Below, in pieces: positions 1 through 11,293 of a stretch of DNA of 64,000 nt. The stretch comes from Dolomedes plantarius (taxonomy: Eukaryota; Arthropoda; Arachnida; Araneae; Dolomedidae), in contig OU015495.1 in assembly GCA_907164885.2 (NCBI GenBank), positions 97,890,332-97,954,331 on the forward strand. Direction: 5' to 3'. Made by a program: the position numbers and the translations under genes. The notes under the pieces were generated by a model that did not search any database, had not been told where the DNA came from, and worked only from the letters and a program-made list of their open reading frames with translations. The number at the start of each line of letters is the position of its first letter. Positions within the stretch are counted from its first letter, which is position 1.

Positions 1-370
1 ACGGAATGCAGACCATTGGCCTACGTGCATAGAGACCTCCCTGATGAAGCCTATTACGTACTGTTTCGCTGGACACCCTTCGTCCTGTTGCCAAAAGCAA
101 CTGTCTTTGCAGCTGAGTAGCATTGTCTGTTCTGTTTCGACGAGCTGTTAACAGTCTATACCGGTCATCAGTTGCTGTAGTGGCGCGTGGCCGACCTTGC
201 CCTGGTCGACGTCTAACATTCCCTGTTTCTTGGAATCGATTCCACAGCCTTGCAACGACACTTCTGGCGACTCCAACAGCGTCCGCGACACTACGTTGTG
301 TTTGCCTGGATTCAAGTCTGCCTATAATACGCCATGCCATGGATTCCGGTAAATCACGCTGTTGAGACAT
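1..370 (-). CDS. Tc1-type transposase, N-terminal part, runs off left edge
   Basis: Read on the minus strand from an ATG at 370, the frame is open for about 123 codons to the edge of the window. It begins MSQQRDLPESMAWRIIGRLE and continues with a helix-turn-helix of the paired-like type, then a GRPR motif (QGRPRATTA) and a second helical DNA-binding segment ending ARRPMVCIP. This order is the bipartite DNA-binding half of Tc1 transposases; the DDE catalytic domain should lie to the left, outside the window. Closest in style to the transposase at 28748. No stop or frameshift is visible in the part present, so it may be intact or broken beyond the edge. Its terminal inverted repeat to the right was not identified. 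Confidence 0.85.
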   Translation of the reverse strand, partial: MSQQRDLPESMAWRIIGRLESRQTQRSVADAVGVARSVVARLWNRFQETGNVRRRPGQGRPRATTATDDRYRLLTARRNRTDNATQLQRQLLLATGRRVSSETVRNRLHQGGLYARRPMVCIP

Positions 371-2139
371 TTTCAAGTCACCTTTTCTCAAAAAGAATAA
401 CTGAGCAATCGAATTTCACAGTTAAGGCAGTGAAACACACGTTTCTGCAACATCCCGATTTCCGCCCTTATGTTTTTTTTTGGTTTTTGACTTCAAGAAC
501 TTTGATTTGCATATGAAGTTTTCTTCTTCTGTTACCTGCTAGGCTTTAAATTATGGATGATTTATTTTATGTTACTTATCGGTGTAAGTATTTGCGTAAT
601 TTCGTTAAAACCATTTGCTCCCCTAATTGTTTTGAGCAGTGTACATTTTAGCAGTCTATCAATTTACCTGATTAAACTGACATTTGAGAAAAGGAATTTT
701 CGGATTACATGAGTTTGACAACTTAAAAATTTAGAATTTTTACAGATTTTAAAAATTAATTCCCAAGAGATTCACAGTTAATTTTCCTGAATGAAATAAA
801 ATTATGCATATCATTTCTGTCAGATGCGATCTCCTCAATGTCATACAGATAATTGAAAAGGGGAGTAATTTCTAAGCGCTTAATGCACTGGAACATGAAA
901 ACACCACTTGTTATATACTTTTCACAGGTAGCAAGAAAAGATGAATATAATGTGGTATAATAGGTAAAAGGGGTGTGGATACTATGTAGATTCTGGGAAG
1001 GCTTCACCCTTGAGACCTTAAGAGAAAATCTGCATTTTTAATCAGCATCCTCCTAGCTCTGCAGCATCTAACTTGCATAGTCTACAGAACGTTAATCAGA
1101 ATAATCGATATCTAGGAAGCATCTAAAACACCTAATAAGTCATACCACCCTCCAAAAAAGCTTACTTTCCCATTTCCTATGAAACATCTTTTGCATGAAT
1201 AGTGTTAAGGGTGAAACGGAAATTTCATTTACAAAAATGTATGTTTAAGAACTGCCTTAAAGATCTACTATTGTAGGATCACCCTCCAAAATCGTTTAAC
1301 TTCTTAAAATTCCTATAAATACTACACATGGGATCCGAACTCTGTTACTATTGAACATATATAACACATAAGAACGATCACAGTTACCTGTAACCCTTAC
1401 ACTGCAATAAATAAAATTCACTGTCTCTATGATATGGACTTTTAAATTAACTATTTGTAATCCAACGCGTTGTTCTCCTGAAAGAAGTTTTATAAGACAT
1501 TCTTACCCTTCGTAGATTTCCCCTGTGATTTATACTTTGCTATTTTACACGTTGCTAGGCACGCAGAATTTAGAATTCAAAAATTCACTACTGCCGTTTG
1601 AAGGTTTAAGCAAGCAGAAAAATAATTTTATAAATTTGCAGTTCTAAGCAGATGTTGCTATGTAGACGGTGTTAAAAATCCCGATAAAACGAAATTAATA
1701 TATTTTTTTGTTGTAGACTGTTGGAATTTATTCTCTCCTATAATCGATTCGAGTAATGATGCGAATGGTAATGCTCTGATTCTGACTTGAAATTTTTTTT
1801 GACGCTACACCGTCTTAGTCGAGGTATGTGAAATTACTGTTTTTCAATGGAGTGATTTTTGTATCACTTACGTCGCTGATTTTGTAAGCCTGTTTTTTCA
1901 TACACCTGAAAGCTCTCTTATAAAGGAAAGAGCTTAAATTTGAATCTAATTTGTTACGATAAATCACGTGATGAATATATTTGAAACGAAAGATTACCTT
2001 TCGTGTGTATCTTTATTAAGTGAATATAATAGCATATACTTGAATTCATAATCATATGATCACACTATCAAAACAAACCTTGGAAATATCATTTAAAAAC
2101 ACACCGTAATATTGCATCAATTTATTTTTTACTTCTACT
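371..2139. other. AT-rich stretch, no gene seen
   Basis: Only short chance reading frames. The first hundred bases or so should hold the 5' leader and outer inverted repeat of the Tc1 element at 1-370, but I could not pair a repeat. The remainder looks like decayed unique or old repetitive DNA. Confidence 0.5.
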
Positions 2140-2615
2140 CAGGACCCGATTTAGAAAATTCTGGACTATAGACAAAACTCGGGATGGGGGGGCCCCCTAA
2201 CACTGATGTGGGTGTAAAATTTCCAAAATTGACACACAAAAAAAATAATCATGAATCATTGTGAAAGTATCATTTTACCAAGAATTAGCTATTTGAAGTG
2301 TTCTAGGCTATGAGAAGCCTAGACCATTATCAAATAACAAAAAGCAATACAACATATTAACTTCATCATTAAAACACCAATACAATGCAACCAGAAAAAC
2401 TTATTAATCCCTTATATACACTTTAACATACATATGATGAACTATACATATAACTATACATATGATGAACCAATCAATCAAATTTGAAAGGATATATAAA
2501 AAAATGCTATTAAAAAAAGTAAAATTAAAAAAAAAATTTAATTGGGAATTTTTTCTTTCTTTTCTTTTAAAATAAAAATTTTGGAAAAATTGGCCTAATG
2601 GAAAATCAGTGCCTG
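2140..2615 (-). mobile_element. hAT-type MITE, family A, copy 1
   Basis: A 476-bp element with ends CAGGACCCGATTT (left) and, read from the right end inward, CAGGCACTGATTTTCC. It is flanked by 8-bp near-identical direct repeats, CTTCTACT at 2132-2139 and CTTCTAGT at 2616-2623, the duplication length made by hAT transposases. The same sequence occurs in opposite orientation at 15553-16054, including the direct repeat of catatgatgaac-type motifs in the middle. No coding capacity. The classification rests on end sequence and duplication length; no hAT protein fragment is inside. Confidence 0.8.
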
Positions 2616-2623
2616 CTTCTAGT

Positions 2624-3429
2624 ATCATAATGTAATATTTTTTCTCTAACACAGCAGTACTGGTCCTTACACCGCCATATTGTTGACTACTTTATTATGG
2701 AAGAACCCTATAGATCAACCAACACCACACCCTATAAATGGACAGCAAATGGACGTCCTGCATATGCAGGGAGTTTGAACCGCTGCCAACTTTGGGGACA
2801 CTCGCGACGCTAAGTATTATGAAATGTGCGAAGCTCAATATGTAACATGATAACATTATACAAATGTGGTCGGGACTTGTTGTAATGATTATGTTTTTTA
2901 AAACTAACATATCCACGTATAATAATGTTGCTTAATTTAACCATAATTGTATTAATGTGATTTGCTTTATTTGAAAGCTGAGCATAAGAGAGAAAACTCG
3001 GTGACACGGAAGGAAAAAATTCTTACGTACACATCACATCGTGAAGGAGATTGTTATACAGTGGAGTTTGCTTATAAAAAAAAACTCCTATTCCATGGAT
3101 CTACTACGGCGAGTCTAAACGAAACTTTTAGATTGGACGTTGCATTTGATCCTCATTTGCGTTTAACTTAACCCAAAACTACAAGAAAAATATAGAGAAG
3201 GAAAAAATTTTCCATTCGATATAATTTGGTATAGATTACAATTTCAAGAGGATGTTAGACAGGCAGTGTTCCGATTATTATAAATATGATAAAAAAAAAT
3301 TTCTAAAAGGAACCAACTGAGCAGAATTTTTAACAAGTACAGCAGTGAATGGAAGTCAAAATCCATTATACATAAAAAAGAGTTACTTAAGTGTTTCATT
3401 TTTGTATTTTTTAACTTACTTTTTTTAAC
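2624..3429. other. No gene recognised
   Basis: Contains short overlapping open frames on both strands (for example 69 codons at 2962-3171 on plus) with no motif I recognise. Likely non-coding. Confidence 0.4.
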
Positions 3430-3433
3430 TTAA

Positions 3434-4103
3434 GGGGGTCCCGGAGACAAAATTCTTCAAATTTTCGAAAAACATTTATTGCATTAAAAATTTCTTTGTT
3501 CTTTTACGCTTAAAATGACGTTTAAATCATGTTTCTTTCTTAATTATAACAGGGGAAATTAACTTTTTTTTTGCAACATTCTAATTGTAGCCAATCGTTG
3601 TTTAAACCTCTAAGTACGTTTTTCTGCATGATGGGTTTTTTCCCCCATTTCTCGTCTTTAAATTGTTAAAAGTCAAGAACCGTTAAAGATAAATGGTTCA
3701 AACTTCGAACATGTCTTTTCCAACTACTTTACTTTAATTTTAATATTTACTTTTGAAAATATGATTATTTTTTAAAGTTACATCTTTTTTTTAAAATTTT
3801 TAATCTAAATATTTTTAATTTTTTAAAAATTAATATTTTTAAAAATGCTGAATCAAAATTAAAACTTAAATATTTTGTTTAATTAAATATAAATATTTTG
3901 AAATTCGATAAATAATATTTCGAGTTATAACGATTTTAAATCACCCCACTTTTTTAAAAAATTTAAAATTTTTTAAAAAATTTTAACTTTTTGAGAAGTT
4001 TTATGACGTTATTTTGTTTACAAGTTATATGGTTAACATCACAAAAAAATTCAAAATTTTAAATGAATAAATAAAAAAAATTTTAAATGTGTCCCGGTCA
4101 CCC
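3434..4103. mobile_element. TTAA-flanked MITE
   Basis: A 670-bp, very AT-rich segment. The left end reads TTAA then GGGGGTCCCGGAGACA; the right end, read inward, gives TAA then GGGTGACCGGGACACA. About 15 of 20 positions pair. The right target copy is TTAT (4104-4107), one change from TTAA. TTAA targets are used by piggyBac and Kolobok transposases; the superfamily is not decided here. Interior is a run of A/T homopolymers without coding frames. Confidence 0.6.
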
Positions 4104-4107
4104 TTAT

Positions 4108-4862
4108 TTTCTATTCATCGATTTCCATATGGAGTGTTTTGGTAATCATAAGTGTTTTAGTAGAACGATAGTTATCCATTCAATAATTATTAATCAATCA
4201 TGTAAGAGGTCGCTTGCAATGAAAGAAAAATCCCCAATCAAAATCTCAGAGTGCTACCTGGTGACTGGAAACGTCAAGTATTATCACGTCATCTGAAAAC
4301 ATGGAATATGAAACTAAATTCTGTCGGTTTTCGTTGCATGTATAGGTTTTCATGATGATGTCATGAGCCCCTGTAGTATCTGGCACCTTTAACTACAGGC
4401 TGTGTCTGATAAATAGAGAAACAGTTGGCGAACAATATAGGCTAAACTGGAGCATTTTGTCGCCACAGGACAAAGGGGGAGAAAGTGCCTCCAAGAAAAG
4501 CGATTGCACAGCAGCGAGGTGGATGGCCTAGCCGAATATTCCGAGAAGACAGGTTAGACCCCCGACGATTGGTGAAGGCCAAAGTAAGAGATGGGATCAG
4601 TTGAGACTTGGGAAAGCCAGAGGTAGCGAGCTTGGGCGAGAGACGTTGCAACGGCTTTCTGTGCAGATTCTTTGCGAGATAAAAATACTTTCAGCGAGTA
4701 GTCTGGAGAGTCATCAAGCATCTCCGTGTTATTTATTTTTCTTCGTGCGTATGTGTTATGTGTCAAGAAAAATAAACATTTTTCGTGTGAGATCTGCATC
4801 TTAATTTGAGTGAAAGCCTATCGGAAAGTCTATCGGCAAAGACTACTCTGCACCACGATTGC
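4108..4862. other. Unclassified stretch with GC-richer island at 4385-4800
   Basis: Bases 4440-4800 are clearly less AT-rich than the surroundings and end with an AATAAA signal near 4769, which recalls the 3' end of a retroelement or a solo LTR. I could not find paired ends or a recognisable protein. Two overlapping open frames (4554-4799 minus, 4601-4804 plus) look like shadows. Confidence 0.35.
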
Positions 4863-4870
4863 ACTACACA

Positions 4871-5226
4871 CAATGTTGCCAACTTCGGGGTTTTCCCCCT
4901 AAATTTGGGGATAAGTTAGATGAAAAGAGGTGTTTTTAGGGGCCACGTTTCTTTAGGGGAATATTTTTTAATACTTTGCACAATCGAGATGCGTTTTTTT
5001 ATTAGATAATAAGTTCCATACATATGTCACATGTATATAAACCTTCATTTCATTATGAAGTGTGTATTTTCTATTTATTTCAATTTATCTCTCAAACAGG
5101 ATGCCTATTTGGAACCAGAATTTCTTATAGGAAGGTCTAGGGTGATCTCAAGTTGGTGTTAGGGGAAAACTGGGGGATTTCGAAATGGCGCTAGGGGGAT
5201 GCGCTTCGTAGAGGTTGGCAACACTG
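4871..5226. mobile_element. hAT-type MITE with perfect 8-bp target duplication
   Basis: A 356-bp element. Left end CAATGTTGCCAAC, right end read inward CAGTGTTGCCAAC (12 of 13 identical). It is bounded by a perfect 8-bp direct repeat ACTACACA at 4863-4870 and 5227-5234, diagnostic of hAT-type insertion. No reading frame of note; it would be mobilised by an autonomous hAT elsewhere in the genome. Confidence 0.9.
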
Positions 5227-5409
5227 ACTACACAACCCCTTCTACGCTTTCTAGAAAAAAACTACTTCAAAAAGTCGCTATTCACTAAAATTGTCTTTAT
5301 TGAAGTAACATATTATTAAATGCAAACGAAAAATTTTTCCAGAATTTCAAACATAAGTTGTAATGCTACTCACAAAAGTCATTAGATTCAAAAAGTCTCT
5401 ATCCAACAC

Positions 5410-5462
<53 letters not shown>
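5410..5462. repeat. (ATT)n microsatellite
   Basis: About 17 uninterrupted ATT triplets. The polytyrosine run in an overlapping open frame is a by-product of this repeat, not a protein. Confidence 0.97.
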
Positions 5463-7084
5463 GCATAAAAATGCGTCTCCAAATTCAACCAAACTCGGCA
5501 CTCAAAGTCACCAAATTCGTTAAGATGAAATCTCCAACCAATATTTTATCAAATAACTTGTTACTCGACTTTAATTTGAGCTCGTTTCCCCATCCATGAC
5601 ACCAACAGTGAATTAGGAATATAAATTTATACTTAGCACTTTTGCGCCTGTGAGTCTGCGGGGGTCAGTTTTCTGGGGCTCGATTTGTTATATTCCATCA
5701 CTGCACTGGGGGAACTGCACATGGAAAAAAAATCATCTGCTATCCTCAATGTTCTCTTTGATAATGAAAAAATTGATCAAGATAATCATTATTCATTAAA
5801 TCGGCCTAGTTAACAAACCCCATAATTAAAATGCCCATAACTAATATGCTATTACATTGGTTTATGGTCCCTGTACAATTCTGCCAAACCTCATAACTCA
5901 AAAAAAATTATTTAAACAAAATAAATAATAAATAATAAAATAAATAAAAAAAACAGCACATACTATTGCGCAACTCCTTAACTTAACAGTTGCTAACCTT
6001 GCAACTCCATGTTAATTATGGATATGTTTAATTAAACAACAATGTCACTTATACTATATGTATCTTAGAAAACATTAACATTTATTTTTAAGAATAAACG
6101 ATAGTGATTTATCTTTCCACTGTCTAATAAATCAGCTTTTTATTCATCCTGTAAAAAGTGGGAGATGTGAGTTACGTGATTTGTAAAATTCCGACAACAA
6201 TATAAGGAATTTTGCAAAAACTACTTTTATGTGCGTTTAATGATTTTTTGGGGGGATTATTTTAAAATTGGGAGAAAAGAAAAAAAACTTGTAAGATTGA
6301 AGATGGGAAATAGCCTTTATCGTTCCTTATCAGGTACATTTGAAGTGGACCTGTGTTCCTAATTTTTCTTTATAGGATACATCGGTACTTACTCGAAAGC
6401 CTGCGAAAAACATGTCCACTTTTATGGACGGTAAAATAACGCTTCTGATCTTCGAGAGTGAACAGTTTACGACTCCACCAACAGTTTAATCGTTATTTTA
6501 TTTGCCCTGGAACGCGTTCAATAAATATTTTACGTCCAGTTGGTAAGATACCACCTTTTTATGTTTATACCATGAAATGTCACGCTTTAAGAATGGAATC
6601 TGTTAATACCTAGGGGGTCTCCCACAATCAGCATTTAATGCCACTTCCTGATAAATCCAGCAAAACCCTTTTTATTAAATAATCAATGCTTCCAAACTTT
6701 CCCAAAGGACCCTTTGCAAATTTTAATTCCAAATACGTAACAAAAGATATCTCTTCAATTTATTCTCGAAAAGAAAATCCCGTCTATTTGTTTACTTCCC
6801 TGGAGTCTTAGCTCTGCAAGAAATTTCTCATCTTCTTTTATGTATACAAACAGAGATCTCCAAACAAACGAATGGAAATGAATATCTGAACGACTCAAAA
6901 TAAAAAGTGAACTTTGTTTAAAAGCACTTTAAAGAGTAAATCTCGAAAAATAAGAATTTTCTATAATGCAATTCTAAACTGCATTATACTAAGTTTTTAT
7001 CTTCCGGTGAATATATACCTCAGGAAAAGGTATGATTTGAAAATAACGTGTTTGTGTTTAACTTTGTATAAATATGTTTTAAAT
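5463..7084. other. AT-rich stretch, no gene seen
   Basis: No reading frame, tRNA-like box pair or inverted-repeat ends recognised. Confidence 0.5.
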
Positions 7085-7835
7085 CTTTAGTAAGAATATG
7101 TTAGAATGAGATTTAAATGTAAATAATTTTTCTATGGCATTCGTCATACTTTTATGTGTACCTTTGTACGATATTAGCTGGGAATGTTTATTCACAGTCA
7201 TGATTATATAAAGTTATACTAAAAATGTGTAATGAATATATTTAAATATAAATTTTTTGCAGGGAAATTCGTCATACCTTTAAATGCAAGTATGATATTC
7301 ACTGGGATTGTATATTCACGATCATGATTATATAAGTCATACTAAAAATGTGTTTGGAAGAGATTTAAATATAAATAATTTTTATACGGTATTTGTCATA
7401 CTTTTATATGTACCTTTGTACGATATTAGCTGGGAATGTTTATTCACAGCCATGATTATATAAAGTCATACTAAAAATGTTTTATGGAGATATTTTGATA
7501 TAAAATTTTTGCATGGAAATTCGTCATACCTTTAAATACCCTTATGATATTCACTGGGATTGTATATTCACGGTCATGATTATATAAATCATACTAAAAA
7601 TGTGTTTGGAAGAGATTTAAATATAAATAATTTTTATATGGTATTCGTCATACTTTTATATATTCCTTTGTACGATATTAGCTGGGAATGTTTATTCACA
7701 GTCATGATTATATAAAGTCATACTAAAAATGTGTTAGAGATTTACATACAAATAATTTTTCCATGGCAAAATATATACCTTTATATGCGTGTATGATATT
7801 CGCTGGAATTGTTTATTTACGGTCATAAAGTCCTA
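7085..7835. repeat. Satellite-like tandem array, 252-bp dimer of two monomer types
   Basis: Six monomers of about 121-128 bp. The anchor GATATT sits at 7170, 7294, 7422, 7546, 7674 and 7795. Type A monomers (GATATTAGCTGGGAATG) are at 7170, 7422 and 7674, exactly 252 bp apart; type B monomers (GATATTCACTGGGATTG) are at 7294 and 7546, also 252 bp apart. Neighbouring A and B differ more than A from A, so the current unit of duplication is the A-B dimer. The array degenerates at both ends, the last monomer stopping about 190 bp before the Tc1 element. Confidence 0.9.
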
Positions 7836-8019
7836 GTCTGTGGTATTTCAGCTTTGATAGCCCTGAGAAATATTTCTATAGGGATATTTTTCAAGGAATA
7901 TATAAAAATTCTAATAGAATCCAATTTCAAAGGAAAGTTAAAATTTTATTTCTGTATCATCGCACTTTCATTTCATATTTTGTGTGTACGTGTTGCTGTT
8001 GGGGTTATCTTTTTATATA

Positions 8020-9439
8020 CACTCTATCACAAAAAAATATATGCACGCAGAAGAAATCGAGCTACTATCACGAAGCTTGGCAGGAATGTAGTCTAGTAAG
8101 AGATATGCAGATGATTACAACTTCGACACCAATGAGACATGGATAAGCGCGCTATGCGCATATAAGATGCGCAGCTGGAAGAGTTTAAAAGCATGATTGC
8201 TCGTGCCATAGGGTTATTCAACCAAATCTGTCGACTTGGATGGACGGTATTGTGGCGTATACAGATGCCTCTTAGACGTAACCGGTTACAGTAAGAACAA
8301 TTGTCGGACTTTGAGAGGGGGCGTATAGTAGGCCTCAGAGAAGCAGGTTGGTCGAACAGGCGTATCGGCCGCCACCTCGGTCGGAGCGATATGGTAGTTG
8401 CTCGGTGTTGGCAACAATGGATCACGGAAGGGATAGTCTACCGTCGCGGATGGTCAGGGCGTCCCAGGAACACAAATGTGCGCGAGGATCGCGCAGTTAT
8501 AAGAGCGGCTACGTCCGCACCAAAAACGTCGCTAGAATCGGTTCGGCGCCATTTACCACCTTCCAGACATCCGGTGGGTTCATGGGAAACCATTCGGGGA
8601 CGACTCACCGACGCAGGTATAAGGAGCCGACGTCCATTACGACGCCTACCACTGACCCTACATCATGGGCAGTGTCGGTTGGAATTTTGCCGACCTCGGG
8701 CAAGCTGGAGTATGACCGACTGGAGGCGTGAAATCTTCAGAGATGAATCCCGATTCAGTCTCAATGCTGATGACCAGCGCATACGCGTGTGGAGGCGACA
8801 GGCCATCGGTTCAGCATTTGTTGTCGAGAGGCATACGGCGATTACACAGGGTGTGACAGTGTGGGGAGCGATTTGTTGGGACACACGATCACCTCTAGTC
8901 GTCCGTCAACGCACTTTGACAGCACGCAGTTACGCGGATGAGATATTAATGCCAGTTGTACTGCCTATGCTATCAAGTCGCCCAGGTGACATTTATCGCA
9001 AGACAACGCTCGTCCACATACTGCGCGACTATCCCAACAATGTCTTCAAGGATATGACGTACTCCCATGGCCTGCCAGGTCCCCAGACCTCTCGCCAATC
9101 GAGCATGTCTGGGACGTGCTTGGAAGGCAACTGCAGCCGTCTCGGCATACTGGGGAATTAACTGCCCAGTTGCAAAGATTATAGCATGATCTTCCGCAGG
9201 TGGTCATAGGTGACCTCATTGATTCGATGCCACGCCGTGTTTCGGCTTGCTTAGCTGCCAGAGGTGGATGTACTACTTACTGATTTGTAACCTTTTAAAT
9301 TCCATATCTTCTTAATAAAACGGTCTGTTCTTCTGAATTTGTAATCATTTGCTTATCTCTCCATACACTACATAGATGTTAAGTTTTGTGATAGTAGCTC
9401 GATTTCTTCTGGGTGGATATATTTTTTTGTGACAGAGTG
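8020..9439 (+). mobile_element. Tc1-family transposon, complete ends
   Basis: A 1420-bp element bounded by TA at 8018-8019 and 9440-9441. Terminal inverted repeats of roughly 55 bp begin CACTCTATCACAAAAAAATA on the left and CACTCTGTCACAAAAAAATA on the right and include the shared block GAAATCGAGCTACTATCAC; I count about three mismatches in the first 51 positions. One transposase gene lies inside on the plus strand. The size, TA target and single gene are as expected for Tc1. Confidence 0.93.
8265..9283 (+). pseudogene. Tc1 transposase, broken by stops and a frameshift
   Basis: The start is the ATG at 8265 (MPLRRN), the usual opening of this family. A TAA at 8292-8294 interrupts codon 10. The frame then reads LSDFERGRIVGLREAGWSNR, a helix-turn-helix, followed by the second DNA-binding helix cluster and the first catalytic motif FRDESRFSL. 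Near 8996 one base appears to be missing, so the second catalytic motif QDNARPHTA and the final PWPARSPDLSPIEHVWD lie in another frame. In that frame a TAG replaces the expected tryptophan at about 9181. The last codon is TGA at 9281-9283. The long open frame 8301-9161 is therefore a chimera of real and out-of-frame sequence. Three lesions make it inactive, but its good preservation suggests recent loss. Confidence 0.92.
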
Positions 9440-9562
9440 TATTTCGTTTCAGTGTCATTTTGTGTAATATTCAATATTACAATTTTTTTCCAGAATTTTC
9501 AAAATGCTGATTAAACCAACCGATAATAGAAAGGATTTTATACTTATCATTTTCATTTCTAG

Positions 9563-9627
9563 ATGATCTCACATGAGATCTCACATGAGACGCCTCGATA
9601 GAGGATCTCACATGAGACGCCTCGTTA
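9563..9627. repeat. Short direct repeats of a GATCTCACATGAG motif
   Basis: GATCTCACATGAG occurs three times within 65 bp, twice followed by ACGCCTCG. The core CTCATGTGAGATC is partly self-complementary. Confidence 0.7.
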
Positions 9628-9975
9628 GAATCCAAATAACTCTAAAACTTTTTAAGTAACAGATTAAGTGTATGCAGAAAAAATTATCAGCTTTTAAAGT
9701 TCTTTCTAAATATGTAAAATTTATGTACTTTCATGAAAAAAATACATCGATTTTAACTTTTAAAACATGGCGGATTACATTTTGTATGGCCAATTGTGAT
9801 CGGTGGAGTATGCATTTAGAATTGAAATATCTCTAAAACTATTAAAGTAACAGCATAAGTGTACGCAGAAAAAGTTTTTAAACCTCTTTCCAAATATGTA
9901 ACATTTATGTACTTTCATGAAAAAAAAAAATACATCGATTTCGACATTTTCAAACATGGTCAAATTTCATAACGG
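9628..9975. repeat. Diverged tandem duplication, about 188-bp period
   Basis: The segment from CTCTAAAACTTTTTAAGTAA through TACATCGATTTTAAC to an AAACATGG motif is repeated once. The TACATCGA anchor is at 9743 and 9931. Copies differ by substitutions and an A-run length change. No coding sense. Confidence 0.8.
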
Positions 9976-10450
9976 ATGCCATGCCGGAAATTACGTACCG
10001 GAAACGGTCCACCCGGAATTGTTCCGCCGACCGACAAAGTCTTTCTTTTATTTATATAGATCATCAGAAAGAATAGTACGGATTATTTGCAGATGCAGGA
10101 GCAGAGCACATGACAGCTGAGAATCACATAGATATTCTCATCAAACAACACAGAATGGACTATTTGTAAATGACGTATAAGACCACGTGATTCCAAAACA
10201 AAGTGATTACTCGCATGAAACAACACATACATATCACAACGTTTACTGAGTCATTTGTAGCCACACTAAGTTTTGTGACGTACGCACAAATTTCTGATAA
10301 ACCGAAATCATGAAGTACAAAGGTTCAGCACGAAAGTTCTCTATTCTTTAAGCATTTTAGTGATTCTTTTCTTTTTCTCCAAATAGTCCCCGCAGTTATA
10401 TCCTCTAACTTAATGCATTAATTAACAGAGATTTCTTTTGCGATTTGGCG
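9976..10450. other. No gene recognised
   Basis: Nothing beyond short chance frames. Confidence 0.4.
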
Positions 10451-10459
10451 CTGGACAAC

Positions 10460-11284
10460 CAGTGGCGTAGCTAGAACTTTTGCCGCCCGGGGCGGTCTCC
10501 AATTTGCCGCCCTTTCTAAGTCAATCAATTGGTGGTTTTTATAAATTAATTAACATAAATGAATAATTGTAATTGAGACAAAATATAGGTGGGGAACTTT
10601 TTTACCATTGGACACCAAATTTAAATTAGGTAGTAATAAAGGAGGCCGCTTAAGTTGATATGCCTATAAATGCAACTTTTATAAAGACCACAAGAAACTT
10701 ACGGAGGTCGCAGTTTCCCCACCTATGAGACAAAACATATACCTAATTTATAAAAAAAATTCCATAAAATATGTTTTATTTTATAATTTTTATATTTATA
10801 AATAAAAATAATTAATTTCATTTCCTTTGGATAAACAAACAAATTGTACACATGTGTATGTAAACAAAAAATATTTATATATTTACTCTTCTAACTTTCA
10901 TAGTAGAAAAATCGTGTATAATGCTCTCAAAATTTATATTATTTGTAATTTCTTATTCTATAGACAATATTGCAAGATTTTGTAGTCTTAAATCTTTCAT
11001 TGTGGAACGAAGATAATTTTTCATCAACTTCAATTTGGAGAAGCAAATCCGAGCTGTATCCGAGCAAAATTTTTAGAGATAATATTTTCAAACCTACATT
11101 GACTTGACGATGAGGAAAAATATTCGAAATCATATATTAATTCATAATTCGTAGAAATCGAATAGTAAACTTATGAATTGAACAAGTGGTTTTTTACAAC
11201 TAATACTAAATAAAAATATGCCGCCTAAAATGTGTGCCGCCCGGTGCGGACCGCACCCACCACACCCACCTAGCTACGCCACTG
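10460..11284 (-). mobile_element. Internally deleted hAT transposon
   Basis: An 825-bp element with perfect 15-bp terminal inverted repeats: CAGTGGCGTAGCTAG at the left and CTAGCTACGCCACTG at the right. CTGGACAAC is repeated directly on both sides (10451-10459 and 11285-11293); this is 9 bp rather than the canonical 8 of hAT, perhaps because of an adjacent one-base match or change. The minus-strand remnant at 10953-11133 encodes the hAT C-terminal dimerisation segment, which settles the superfamily. The rest of the transposase has been deleted. Confidence 0.88.
10953..11133 (-). pseudogene. hAT transposase C-terminal remnant, frameshifted
   Basis: On the minus strand one frame reads VNVGLKILSLKILLG and, after a frameshift near 11070, another reads CFSKLKLMKNYLRSTMKDLR and on to LAILSIE followed by TAA at 10953-10955. 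KLKLxKNYLRSTM...RL..LAxLSIE is the hallmark end of the hAT dimerisation (hATC) domain. The catalytic region and BED zinc finger are absent. The single open frame 10939-11133 in this area misses the motif because it stays in the wrong frame after the shift. Confidence 0.9.
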
Positions 11285-11293
11285 CTGGACAAC

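Noticed and set aside
4440..4800. Solo LTR or mariner end at the GC-richer island
   Set aside because: No paired ends, target duplication or second copy in the window; left unclassified.
5363..5599. 78-codon frame with a polytyrosine run
   Set aside because: Produced by the (ATT)n microsatellite.
7085..7835. CRISPR-like regular spacing in the tandem array (and in 33501-33829)
   Set aside because: Repeats are contiguous with no unique spacers, in a eukaryotic transposon-rich setting; they are satellite and minisatellite.
7809..8096. 95-codon frame before the Tc1 element
   Set aside because: It spans the satellite array end, flank and Tc1 left inverted repeat; no domain.
8093..8425. Antisense frames over Tc1 transposases (also 8663-8884, 24384-24722, 29428-29766, 61212-61526)
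   Set aside because: Mirror readings of the transposase genes on the other strand.
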